DNA of 64,000 nucleotides from Adhaeribacter arboris. Its GTDB lineage: Bacteria > Bacteroidota > Bacteroidia > Cytophagales > Hymenobacteraceae. A program made the position numbers and the translations under genes. The DNA is taken from NCBI RefSeq assembly GCF_003023845.1, contig NZ_PYFT01000001.1, forward strand, positions 1,550,001 through 1,614,000. Direction: 5' to 3'. Each line of letters begins with the position of its first letter. The first letter of the stretch is position 1. Positions 17,718 through 26,588 of the stretch are shown in pieces. The notes under the pieces were generated by a model that saw only the letters and a program-made list of their open reading frames with translations, was not told the DNA's origin and did not search any database.

Positions 17718-18758
17718 CTACCTCTTACTTTTTTCGCTGAGCACCACGTGTTTTATATTTTTCCGGTCGTAGGTATAGGTAAGGTGTACTTTCCCATCTT
17801 GGGTTTGTATTACGGCCGGATAGCTAAATTCACCCTCTGGTTTATCTTCCAAAGTAATAATGTCGTTCCACTGCTGGCCATCTTTCGAAATGGCTACGCT
17901 TAGTTTAGCCCGGCCTTTCGACCATTCGCTGCCCCGGATGGTCGGATTATACACCAACATTTGTAAGCCACTTTTTAGAGTAACGGCATCGGTGCCGGAG
18001 TTTGGATTGAGTAAATTGGTTTTAGTTAGCGGCCCCCAGGATTTACCATTGTCGTTTGACCAAGCTTCCACAATCCGGTCGTGCTTACTCCGGCACAAGA
18101 GCTGTAAACGGTTGTTCGGGTAAAACAAAATACTGGGCTGAATAACGTCTAGTGAAGTAGTGGGATCAACAGAGATTATTTGCCAGGTTTTACCTAAGTC
18201 CGTGGATTTTTCCAAGTGTACCCGCCACTTATCGTTGGTTTCGGTGCTGGTGGGAGATAATATGGTACCATCGGCCAGTTGCACGGGTTTGTTTTTGATG
18301 GGTCCTAATGTACCCTCCGGTAATCGTTCCGGTTTGGACCAGGTTTGGCCGTTATTGGTGGAAGTTTTAACCATCCCCCACCACTCGCTCGGCGACGGAC
18401 CTACTTTGTAAAACAGGAAAAGCTTGCCTTCTTTCGCTTTAAAAAGTACCGGATTCCAACAAGGATAGCGTAAAGTATCGTTTATTATACCATCGGCCAT
18501 TAAAGTAGGTTTGCTCCACTTCCCGTTTTCCTGAACGGCCAGCCAGATTTTTACGTCCGGGTGCCGCTCGTGGGTGCCGCCAAACCAGGCGACCAATAAT
18601 TTGCCGGGTTTAATTTCTACTAAGCTAGAAGCGTGGCACTGAGCAAAAGGCGGATTTTGAAAAATTAACTCTTCTTTTTCCTTTTGCCAGGCGCTTTGCC
18701 CCAAAACGGTGGCAGCAGTAGAAAATAATATTCCGAAAATGGCCGATAGAAGCTTCAT
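17718..18758 (-). CDS. Exported sialidase-family (BNR repeat) protein
   Basis: The 346-residue protein has a signal peptide (about residues 1-20) and a six-bladed propeller with Asp-box repeats near residues 133-140 (STNNGQTW), 185-192 (STDLGKTW) and 234-241 (SNDNGKSW). The early WFGGTHERHPDVKIW stretch is typical of the predicted-neuraminidase group (COG4692, from memory). Whether this group cleaves sialic acid is doubtful, since the canonical arginine-binding motif (FRIP) of sialidases is not evident. It leads the operon with a sugar-acid aldolase and a symporter, so it probably frees the acid sugar those two use. Confidence 0.83.
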   Translation of the reverse strand: MKLLSAIFGILFSTAATVLGQSAWQKEKEELIFQNPPFAQCHASSLVEIKPGKLLVAWFGGTHERHPDVKIWLAVQENGKWSKPTLMADGIINDTLRYPCWNPVLFKAKEGKLFLFYKVGPSPSEWWGMVKTSTNNGQTWSKPERLPEGTLGPIKNKPVQLADGTILSPTSTETNDKWRVHLEKSTDLGKTWQIISVDPTTSLDVIQPSILFYPNNRLQLLCRSKHDRIVEAWSNDNGKSWGPLTKTNLLNPNSGTDAVTLKSGLQMLVYNPTIRGSEWSKGRAKLSVAISKDGQQWNDIITLEDKPEGEFSYPAVIQTQDGKVHLTYTYDRKNIKHVVLSEKSKR

Positions 18759-18875
18759 AGTGGCTCCAAGTTATTCGGATAATTTAGAAAATTTAGAATA
18801 ATTTCAATTTTTCACCTCAACCAGGCAAAAAGGCGCGTACTAATTGCTGTTTTACTTTTCTTCATTTTAAAATTG

Positions 18876-20369
18876 CTATTCTATACAAACGCCTAAAAAA
18901 CTAAAATTTTCCCCGGATTGAGTGATAATACCGTTTACTTCAACGGTAATAGGACCACTGCCGGCGCTAAATGGAACTTCCACCTCAAGCTCAGTGGACG
19001 ACGCAGATCTTACTAAAGCTTGTACACCATTAAACCGGACTATATTCTCCGTTGCATTAGCGCTAAATCCATACCCGGTAATACTAACAGGTGTAAAGCA
19101 CGTTCCTTCATTGGGTGAGAAATTGGTTATGGCAAGATAGGTAAAAAGCCTGCTGTTGCTGATTTTAGATTTAACCTGAACCGTAACGTTCACGGGACCG
19201 CCACCTTGGGGTTCAGGTGGCACAACTACTATCAACTGGTTGGCGGAAGCAGCTTGTACATTGGCCGGAACTTTCCCAAAAAACACATTATTTTCATTTA
19301 GTACTTCGCTAAAACCAGATCCGTTTAGAGTAATAATTATTCCGGATGGCCCACTGGAAGCAGATAAATCAGAAATAATGACATCTGGCTGCAAATAATC
19401 AAACGGAACACTGTTACTTTTTTTGGCCTTTACCTGAACCGTTACCGCAACCTGGCCGCCTAAGCTTGGTCCCGGCGGTACTATTACTGTGAGTTGCGTA
19501 GTAGTAGCCGTTTGTACCTCAGCTGGTACGTTGGCAAACATTACCGTATTACCAGTCGCAATTCCGGCAAATCCGGAACCATTGATTGTGACAAGAGTGC
19601 CGCCAAATGCACTAGACGGCGACAAATCCGCAATAACTACGTCGGCCTGGTTCACCGGTGAATTAGTGTCTTGGAAAATTCGAATGGTGCCGGGATTGGC
19701 TACCTTGTCGTCCGGATCAGCGCCTTTTTCCAACATTATCATACATTTGGTAATATTGGTTACTTCGTCTACTTCCGGAAAATTAGAAACCGTACCGGAG
19801 ATAATCCAAATAGCGTTGTATGAAATCTGGTCGAAACGAGCGGTTTGCGTTTTAAAAAAAATCGTAAAATTATTCCCTTTGCCGGTTACGTAACCCGTAC
19901 CCGAGCCGGTATCCATACCTCTGGGATATTCCGGAAAGTTAGGGTCGCCCACCGAAGTATACGAAATATTTGCCGCGAAGCTGTTATCCGGGTTGCGGGT
20001 AATTTGAATAGATTGCTCGTATTTTCCGTAACTCGAACCTTGATTACCCGCATTCTTATCATCATAAATGCAGTTGTGTTCAATGGTAAAATTTAGCGCT
20101 CCGTTAGTAGAACCATTGGGTAAATATATTTCGGGCGGCTGGGTACCTTCCTGAATAACCATGCCCTTTTCTTTCATTTTATCCAACACTTTTTCGGCAT
20201 CCAATTTTTCGGTAATAAATATATCATTTAAAATACCTACCGGAATATCGTACTTCGAACTGGTTAATGGCACTGGATCGGGATCATCTTCTTTGGAACA
20301 ACCGTTAAACAATAAAAACACTAAGCCCAGTAGCAGGTAAGTTCGGTTCAAAATAGCGGGAGCTTGCAT
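18876..20369 (-). CDS. IPT/TIG-domain lipoprotein
   Basis: The 497-residue protein has a lipobox (LLFNGCSKED, acylated Cys near residue 24) and is probably surface- or periplasm-anchored. The first half (about 40-240) shows no domain I recognise and contains a beta-rich segment with an aromatic/Asn bias. The second half holds three IPT/TIG immunoglobulin-like repeats, each with the FGGTLVTINGSGF or similar start and a V(T/V)VPP(G/E)P end, at roughly 250-330, 335-415 and 417-495. Such repeats often present binding sites on polysaccharide-binding proteins. It follows a sialidase operon but is separated by 117 bases. Function unknown. Confidence 0.75.
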   Translation of the reverse strand: MQAPAILNRTYLLLGLVFLLFNGCSKEDDPDPVPLTSSKYDIPVGILNDIFITEKLDAEKVLDKMKEKGMVIQEGTQPPEIYLPNGSTNGALNFTIEHNCIYDDKNAGNQGSSYGKYEQSIQITRNPDNSFAANISYTSVGDPNFPEYPRGMDTGSGTGYVTGKGNNFTIFFKTQTARFDQISYNAIWIISGTVSNFPEVDEVTNITKCMIMLEKGADPDDKVANPGTIRIFQDTNSPVNQADVVIADLSPSSAFGGTLVTINGSGFAGIATGNTVMFANVPAEVQTATTTQLTVIVPPGPSLGGQVAVTVQVKAKKSNSVPFDYLQPDVIISDLSASSGPSGIIITLNGSGFSEVLNENNVFFGKVPANVQAASANQLIVVVPPEPQGGGPVNVTVQVKSKISNSRLFTYLAITNFSPNEGTCFTPVSITGYGFSANATENIVRFNGVQALVRSASSTELEVEVPFSAGSGPITVEVNGIITQSGENFSFLGVCIE

Positions 20370-20474
20370 ATATTTTTCCAGTCTGATAGAATTAACGAAA
20401 GATGAATATTTTGAAAACCTGGACTAAGAACGACCGATTCTGAAAAATGAACCGGCAGACTGGGAGTAATAAAG

Positions 20475-21074
20475 CTATTGGCCGGAAACCGCTTTCGTGT
20501 GTTTCATCGTGGTTCTACCATAATGCACCACCAAAACTTCGAGGAGAACGGAAATAATACCCACAAAAAATATAATGGTCAGGGAATAACTGGCTATTAA
20601 CTTTAAGGTATTATCCGTGATGGATTGTTCGGTCCAGACCAGGTGTTTTTTTTTCGGGCCCCCAAATCCTTCGAAAACTAGATCCTCATCGGAGGTAATG
20701 CGTGGATTTTCATTTTTAAACTTTAGAGCCTGAGCCGTGTATTCGTACCCTTTTACATAGTAACTCACCTTGTTATTAAAATCAGAATAAGAGAAGGTTC
20801 CTTCCATGAAAAATTTGGTATGCAAATACACGGTAGTGATCAACCCTAAAAAGAACAGCACACAAACAATTTTAACAATATTTTTCATGCGGGTAGTCCA
20901 TTTTCCTTTTAATAAAAAGGATACTAAGAGATTAACCACTAACCCAATAAGACTGGCTAAGGCGGTGTAATACCAGGTCATTTCATCAATTACCAATAAC
21001 TTAGAAAGGGCATTGCCAAATAGCCCAAAAAGGATGCTCATGAACAAGGCCCGGTATTGTAATAACTTAATCAT
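20475..21074 (-). CDS. Unknown four-helix membrane protein
   Basis: The 199-residue protein has hydrophobic segments near residues 8-28, 33-55, 65-85 and 165-187. A polar loop of about 80 residues between the last two is rich in Lys, Phe and Tyr (KGYEYTAQALKF). I recognise no family. The start codon overlaps the stop of the upstream gene (ATGA at 21071-21074), so it is made together with that secreted protein. An inner-membrane anchor or channel partner is one reading, but this is inference. Confidence 0.6.
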   Translation of the reverse strand: MIKLLQYRALFMSILFGLFGNALSKLLVIDEMTWYYTALASLIGLVVNLLVSFLLKGKWTTRMKNIVKIVCVLFFLGLITTVYLHTKFFMEGTFSYSDFNNKVSYYVKGYEYTAQALKFKNENPRITSDEDLVFEGFGGPKKKHLVWTEQSITDNTLKLIASYSLTIIFFVGIISVLLEVLVVHYGRTTMKHTKAVSGQ

Positions 21075-22354
21075 TTGGTTACATAAATCACGACTTTAAT
21101 CAAGTCATTTATTCGTTCTTCCCGGCTGTTCTGGAAAGCCTCTCTAAAATCGATTAAGGGATGCTGCAAAGGAACTACTTTATTGTTGCTATCTTTTACC
21201 ACAAAGTAAAACTTAGCCGGTGGTAACAAAGCCGTAGCGTACGTAGCCGGCTCCGATAAATGATGGTATGCTTCCGGGTCGCTTCTTAAAGCCGGGAGAG
21301 CATATTGAATAAAGTATTGCTTCTCTACTTCCGGGCCCTTAACAATTGGCTTTCCCGTTTCATTCAGCTTATAAATCGCAAAAGCAAATCCTTGCAGCAT
21401 GTTAGTTTTAGTAGGGTTGTCGGGGCGAGCAGCGGCGGAAATGGAACTCTCCGGCAGTAAGGTATTGCTGGGAGGGAGAAGAAGATTTGAAGCCGCAAAA
21501 TTGACGGAATTGGAATCCCGGGAAGCATATAACTTTCTCTCCTTTTCGGGTAAGTTATTAAAATAAAGGCGGCCACTTTTTTCAGGAATTTGGTTTTCCT
21601 TAACCTCCGGTAAAATTAACTCCGTTAAATTCTGCAGAATTTCCCGCAGAAAATTAGAATCTACGTCGCCCCAAATTTTAGTAGAAATTGTCCGCGAAAT
21701 AGTTTTGTTTAAAGCCCGGAATAAATCGGTTACTAACTGCGACTTTATCGCGTTGGTTTCTGCTTTATTTGTTTCGTGCGCGGTAATAATTCTCTCGATT
21801 TTGGTGAGAGTAGAATTAACGCTATCCAGATTAAAGTTAAATTTATTCGCATTTTTGAAGGAAATCTTGGTTTTGCGGTAAGTTTTAAGACCAGACTTAT
21901 ATAAATTAATTTGCTGTTTCAAATCGGCTGGAAGCGTGGTAGTGGTTTGCGCATTGGGACCACTCGTATTTATTTGCTCTTTGGGTACTTCCGGAAAATC
22001 GGGGTTATTTAATTTTTGCCGCGCCCGAATAACTTCCGACCGGTTTAAACGAGGATTAAGTTTTTGCATTAAGTCCAACGCGTCGGGGGTAGGTAAAATA
22101 TTGTGCCGTAATAAATAGGTTGGCAGATAATCCCGGACTGGAATTTTAGGACCGCGTAGCTTTAACATGTACAAACTGGCTGCTCCGCCTAAGGCCACTC
22201 CACCCCCAATAAGGATAGGGGTTAAATTAGGACCTGGGGGTGAAGGATTAGGTCCGCCCGTAGGTGGCTTTTGCGCCATAACACTTACACTCTGAACCAG
22301 TAATACCAGTACCAGAAAGTAAATTTTGGCAGAATGTAACCGGGGCATATTCAT
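21071..22354 (-). CDS. Unknown secreted protein with a LysM-like N-terminal segment
   Basis: The 427-residue protein has a signal peptide (to about residue 28), a Pro/Gly-rich linker (TGGPNPSPPGPN), a short hydrophobic stretch at about 46-66, and then YLPTYLLRHNILPTPDALDL with NPRLNRSEVIRARQKLNNP, which recalls the LysM pattern (NP, then a hydrophobic residue and Q-L). A helical, lysine-rich middle and a C-terminal domain beginning near ASNLLLPP follow. I recognise no family for the rest. It is coupled by ATGA to the membrane protein at 20475-21074, forming a two-gene unit of unknown role. Confidence 0.6.
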   Translation of the reverse strand: MNMPRLHSAKIYFLVLVLLVQSVSVMAQKPPTGGPNPSPPGPNLTPILIGGGVALGGAASLYMLKLRGPKIPVRDYLPTYLLRHNILPTPDALDLMQKLNPRLNRSEVIRARQKLNNPDFPEVPKEQINTSGPNAQTTTTLPADLKQQINLYKSGLKTYRKTKISFKNANKFNFNLDSVNSTLTKIERIITAHETNKAETNAIKSQLVTDLFRALNKTISRTISTKIWGDVDSNFLREILQNLTELILPEVKENQIPEKSGRLYFNNLPEKERKLYASRDSNSVNFAASNLLLPPSNTLLPESSISAAARPDNPTKTNMLQGFAFAIYKLNETGKPIVKGPEVEKQYFIQYALPALRSDPEAYHHLSEPATYATALLPPAKFYFVVKDSNNKVVPLQHPLIDFREAFQNSREERINDLIKVVIYVTK

Positions 22355-22631
22355 AATTTTAAAAATTTAAGCTGAATACTGGAATAGCAGTTCTGCAAGA
22401 CAAAACCTGCTACTTATCTAAGCCAGCTGCTTCATCAGCAGCCGTTTAGTAACTAAAGATAGGTATATAAATATAAGATATTTTTATCATCAAATCACGT
22501 TTTATCCAAAAAAATAAAATTTTAAGCCAATTTTTTAAGAAAATACCGGCTACCCGCATTAATACGGGTTCTGGACTTGTTAAAACCCTGGGGTAATAGA
22601 AGAATGGCGTCCGTCTAACGTTTAACGGATC

Positions 22632-22661
22632 TTTGCGTAATGCCAATAAAAATTATTTTTG
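22632..22661 (+). promoter_or_regulatory. Promoter of the M28 peptidase gene
   Basis: TTTG at 22632-22635 and TATTTTTG at 22654-22661 are separated by 18 bases, a full match to the Bacteroidota promoter. It overlaps an alternative ATG at 22640 and therefore favours the start at 22700. Confidence 0.7.
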
Positions 22662-22699
22662 CGCTTAATTTGTGTTACTTGGTTTTCTGCCCTAATTCT

Positions 22700-24337
22700 A
22701 TGAAAGTACCTCACCTTATTTTCTATTTCTGTTTTCTCCTGACGGGCACCGGCGTGGCGCAAACTTTAAAACCAGACAAAAATATCGAACAGGTTTTGCA
22801 AGTGGTGGATCCTAAAAATATTGAAGCGCACGTCCGCTATTTGGCGGATGATCGTTTACTAGGCCGCTTACCCGGTACCCCGGGCTATAAAATGGCCATG
22901 GATTACGTGGTGAGTCAGTTTAAAGCTGCCGGGGTGGAGCCGGCCGGTGAAAATGGTAGTTACCTGCAGCTGGTTCGGTTACGCAAAGCTTTCACCGGTA
23001 AAGAAGCTAGTTTTGCCTTATCGGATAAAAACGGGAAACAAGAAACGCTTCAAAGTGGCACCGATTTTATTTTATACCCGCATTTCGAAAATCCGCAAGT
23101 TAACCTGGCGGCTTCCCTGGCTTTTGTGGGCTCCGGCATTAGTGCCCCGGAACTGGGCTACGACGATTACGCTGGCATGAATGTTACCGGTAAAGTGGTG
23201 GTAGTCCGGCGCGGCGCTCCCCGGAGTTTTCCCTCCAGCGTGGCTGCTAGCAGCATGAACCTAAATACCATTTTAAATACGGCCCTTCAACACGGAGCCG
23301 TAGGGGTTATTATGGCATCCGCCAGTAACCAGTTGCGGGAATTACACGGGGTAAACAGTGTCCGTTTTCCGGATGGCAAAATTGCGGCAGCGGGTAGTTA
23401 CGTTTCCGATAAAATAAAACTGTTGAGTCTCTTTAGCCGGCGGCGCTTTAACCAACTTTTACTCAATGCCGGTTTAGATACCAGTCAAGTTTACGCTTCC
23501 TTAACCGCCGGAAAACCAGCATCAGCCAACTTGCCCAACCAGATAAAGGTATCGTACCAAAACACGTATCAGGATTTCGACAGCTACAACGTAATCGGAA
23601 AAATTACCGGCTCCGATGCTACCCTAAAAAGTGAATACGTGTTGCACACCGCTCACCTGGACCACATGGGCATTAGTACCCCGGTAAAAGGCGATTCAAT
23701 TTATAACGGCGCCCACGACAATGCTTCGGGCGTGGCTTGTTTGCTCGAGATTTCAAAAATGTACGCTAAACTGAAAGTAAAACCCAAGCGTTCTATTTTA
23801 ATTGCGTTGGTAACCGGCGAAGAAATGGGTTTACTCGGCTCTTCCTACTTAGCGGTAAGACCCGTAGTACCAGCTAAAAACATAGTAGCCAACATTAATA
23901 CCGATATGCCTACGCTTATTGCCCCGTTACTCTCGGTGGTAGCCCTAGGCGCCGAACATTCCACGCTTTACAATCCGGTAAAAGAAGCGGCAGCTTACCT
24001 GAATTTAGCCGTAGAACCTGACCCGGAACCCGAGCAAAACCGGTTTGTGCGCAGCGATCAGTACAGCTTTGTGCGGCAAGGCATACCGGCTCTGCACATT
24101 AAATACGGCAACAAAACTACTGATGGCGCCAATAATTTAAACAAAACCGTGCAGCAATGGCGCGCAACTTATTACCACAAACCCCAGGACGATAGCAATG
24201 GCATTTTTGATTTTAACGCGGGGAAAGTTTACACGCAGCTTAATTTTTTAATTAGCTACCAGGTAGCTCAAAATTCCTCCCGGCCCGCTTGGAACCCCGC
24301 TAGTTTCTTTTCTAAAAATGCTGCCTCAGACAAATAA
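22700..24337 (+). CDS. Exported M28-family metallopeptidase with PA-domain insert
   Basis: From the ATG at 22700 the protein has 545 residues with a clear signal peptide (MKVPHLIFYFCFLL to VAQ). The zinc ligands of M28 are visible: His in HTAHLDHMG, Asp in AHDNASGVACLLE, the Glu pair in VTGEEMGLLGSSYL, and Asp in NINTDMP. A region of about 130 residues before the catalytic core (YDDYAGMNVTGKVVVVRRG) is a PA-type insert. Family members are aminopeptidases or carboxypeptidases that act in the periplasm or outside the cell. The gene is monocistronic, with its own promoter and a downstream terminator. Confidence 0.9.
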   Translation: MKVPHLIFYFCFLLTGTGVAQTLKPDKNIEQVLQVVDPKNIEAHVRYLADDRLLGRLPGTPGYKMAMDYVVSQFKAAGVEPAGENGSYLQLVRLRKAFTGKEASFALSDKNGKQETLQSGTDFILYPHFENPQVNLAASLAFVGSGISAPELGYDDYAGMNVTGKVVVVRRGAPRSFPSSVAASSMNLNTILNTALQHGAVGVIMASASNQLRELHGVNSVRFPDGKIAAAGSYVSDKIKLLSLFSRRRFNQLLLNAGLDTSQVYASLTAGKPASANLPNQIKVSYQNTYQDFDSYNVIGKITGSDATLKSEYVLHTAHLDHMGISTPVKGDSIYNGAHDNASGVACLLEISKMYAKLKVKPKRSILIALVTGEEMGLLGSSYLAVRPVVPAKNIVANINTDMPTLIAPLLSVVALGAEHSTLYNPVKEAAAYLNLAVEPDPEPEQNRFVRSDQYSFVRQGIPALHIKYGNKTTDGANNLNKTVQQWRATYYHKPQDDSNGIFDFNAGKVYTQLNFLISYQVAQNSSRPAWNPASFFSKNAASDK

Positions 24338-24578
24338 TTTACCAGTAATTTTGGCATTAGAAAAATTAAGGAAAGTTGCTTAGGAGCAGTAAGGTTAGTC
24401 GGTAAAAGTTGATGAATCAGTAAAACTTATTTTGAAGAGATAGCTTATTGGATAAATAATTATTTGTTTTTGAAGCCTGTACCATTCATTAAACATTATT
24501 GCTGATTCGGATTGATCCGTAACTGGATTACGTCTCGTCTTGATGTTTACTTTTTAAATCAATTTGATTTTAGACTAA

Positions 24579-24612
24579 AAAATAAAAGGGTAGTAAAACC
24601 ACCCTTTATTTT
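24579..24612. terminator. Bidirectional terminator between convergent genes
   Basis: AAAATAAAAGGGT and ACCCTTTATTTT form a stem around AGTAAAACC. A-run and T-run flank both sides, so it can stop transcription from the M28 gene and from the PepSY-like gene. Apart from it the gap 24338-24698 shows no gene. Confidence 0.75.
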
Positions 24613-24698
24613 CGAAAAATAATCACATTAGAAATGTAAGCTTTACTTTTATTCAAACAGGTTCTTTTATACTAACCAGAAATTAACCGGAATATTTA

Positions 24699-25358
24699 TT
24701 AATGGCGCCCTTTGCCATGACCGCGCGGCAGGTCTTTTACGGTTACTTCGCTGGTAAATGCACCGGCCGCATCAAATACTAACCCGGCTACGGTAGCATC
24801 CGATTTTTTGATTAATACCAGCGTGTTACCCTGAGCATCTTTAATGGCTTTTTCGATGGTGGCACCGGCGTAATTCGTACTGATGTAAGTAGTTACTTCC
24901 GTTGGCAATTCACTTATTGTTACCGGGGTGCCGTGGGTAGCGCGGTGGCTTTTTTCGCTCACAAAAGTACCATTAGCATCAAAGAACAAACCAACCAAGG
25001 TACCGTCCGATTTTTTCACGTGCAAAATATACCCCCTATTGTTGGCTTTACCCGCTCTTTCAACGGTAGCTCCCGCGTAATTTTCTGCTACGTAAGCCGT
25101 AATGGCGGCAGGCAAATCGGTTACTTCTACCTCCTCCACCTGGCAATTCTTCCCGCTACCCCCGTGGTGATGGCCGCGACCGTAATGGGTACTATCCGGC
25201 GCCGTAGAATCGGCAACGGCGCTGGTAGCTAACAAAGCAAATTCCAGAGAGGAGGTATCGTCGTTCGGAATACTAGTGGAGTCAGCCTCATTTTTTTCGC
25301 ATCCAGACAAAGCAATCGTGCATCCTACCAGGACGGCAAATAGTGATCTTAATTTCAT
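24699..25358 (-). CDS. PepSY-like lipoprotein with two repeats
   Basis: The 219-residue protein has a lipobox (ALSGCEK, Cys20). After a low-complexity linker containing GRGHHHGGSGKN it carries two copies of a PepSY-like unit, each with LP, a (A/T)YIxxNYAGAT(V/I)E(R/K)A core and a GLxFDAxGxFxSE end (about residues 80-140 and 148-210). Such periplasmic domains (often called beta-lactamase-inhibitor-like, PepSY-like) are frequent in Bacteroidota and their role is unknown. The His-rich linker and the C-terminal GHGKGRH suggest metal binding (inference). Confidence 0.8.
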   Translation of the reverse strand: MKLRSLFAVLVGCTIALSGCEKNEADSTSIPNDDTSSLEFALLATSAVADSTAPDSTHYGRGHHHGGSGKNCQVEEVEVTDLPAAITAYVAENYAGATVERAGKANNRGYILHVKKSDGTLVGLFFDANGTFVSEKSHRATHGTPVTISELPTEVTTYISTNYAGATIEKAIKDAQGNTLVLIKKSDATVAGLVFDAAGAFTSEVTVKDLPRGHGKGRH

Positions 25359-25994
25359 TTTTTTAAATTAATTAGTTAGAGATAATTTACAGATAGTAGG
25401 GCGGCCGGCAATACTGGTAAAGGTTAATGCATAAAAAAATTTACGTTGTTATTAGTCCCGAAAGATTATTCTGACCGGGTTTATTTAAGATTACGCCGAG
25501 TCTTTAACTGGGCGTTGCCTGCTATTTTTATTTTTTTGAAAAAATTTTTAGAGTCTGGAAAAAAGATGAAATAAAAAACGCAAATCTTAATTCTAGCGCC
25601 TTGATTATTAATAAGTAACCTTATCCATATATTTTTAAATTTAATTTATTGAAAATATAAATTAGTGCTGTTCCATTTACCTTGCTGGTCCGAGCACTTA
25701 TTAACCCAATTTGTCATCCAAGCTTAATACAAGAATTTGTTCTGGTTTTTAATTTTATTTTAACTAAAGGCAGCGAATTGCCCCTGCACTTGCGTAAGGT
25801 TAACAAAGGCAGCAAGACTGATTCGGTTAAAACAAGGAACAGATCATTAAAAAATTGTTGGCTTGAACTAGTTGGGTAACAATAATTATATCCGGAAAGT
25901 GTTTCATTAAAAAATATCTTCCCAAAATTGATCAGACTAAAAGTTAAGCAATGTTATTAGCCTGATTCGTTGATTTTCACTAGCTTATTGCCCC
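25359..25994. other. Non-coding gap upstream of the sigma-factor gene
   Basis: These 636 bases are AT-rich. A 65-codon open frame at 25682-25879 lacks coding character. No strong hairpin or tRNA is visible. The divergent promoters of the PepSY-like gene and the sigma factor must lie here. Confidence 0.5.
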
Positions 25995-26588
25995 GTGTTT
26001 TTTAGAAAAAACAGCAAGACATTTGATTTACAGGATGCGCTGGATGGTTGCCTGAAAGGTAAACAAAAGGCGCAAAAGAAATTGTATGAGCAATACTATT
26101 CTTTTGCCAAAGGAATTTGTCTGCGCTATGCGGCCAACCAGGAAGAAGCCGAAGAAATGGTGAACGATGGCTTTTTAAGAGTATTTGCCAAACTGGAGCT
26201 TTACGATCGTTCCCAAACCTTCGAGGCCTGGTTCCGAACGGTAGTGGTACGAACCAGTATTGATTACTTCCGGCGCAATCATAGCAAAATAGTTTTAATG
26301 GATATTCAGGAGGCGCCCGAGGTAGAATTTGAGGATGCTTTACTCGAGAAATTATCTGCTGCCGAAATCATGGAACTGGTACAAAAATTACCTCCGGCTT
26401 ACCGGACCGTATTTTCGCTTTTTGTGGTGGAAGGGTATAATCACGCCGAAATAGGAGAAATGTTAGACATTAACGAAGGTACTTCCCGGTCTAACCTGGC
26501 GAAAGCCCGCGGGAAGTTACAGGATTGGATCCAAGTTTATCTATCCGAATCTAAAAAACAAGCTAACTATGTCCAGCGAGCAATTTGA
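25995..26588 (+). CDS. RNA polymerase ECF-type sigma factor
   Basis: The 197-residue protein starts at a GTG. Region 2 (about 20-90) has YEQYYSFAKGICLRYAANQEEAEEMVNDGFLRVF in pattern, and region 4 (about 130-185) has LPPAYRTVFSLFVVEGYNHAEIGEMLDI, a helix-turn-helix for the -35 element. No extra C-terminal domain is present. The next gene begins before this one ends (20-base overlap), and its product has a single membrane helix, the usual arrangement for a sigma/anti-sigma pair. The signal sensed is unknown. Confidence 0.9.
   Translation: MFFRKNSKTFDLQDALDGCLKGKQKAQKKLYEQYYSFAKGICLRYAANQEEAEEMVNDGFLRVFAKLELYDRSQTFEAWFRTVVVRTSIDYFRRNHSKIVLMDIQEAPEVEFEDALLEKLSAAEIMELVQKLPPAYRTVFSLFVVEGYNHAEIGEMLDINEGTSRSNLAKARGKLQDWIQVYLSESKKQANYVQRAI

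Noticed and set aside
25682-25879. Open frame of 65 codons before the sigma-factor gene
   Set aside because: AT-rich, no ribosome-binding or promoter context, no recognisable motif, and codon pattern unlike neighbouring genes.
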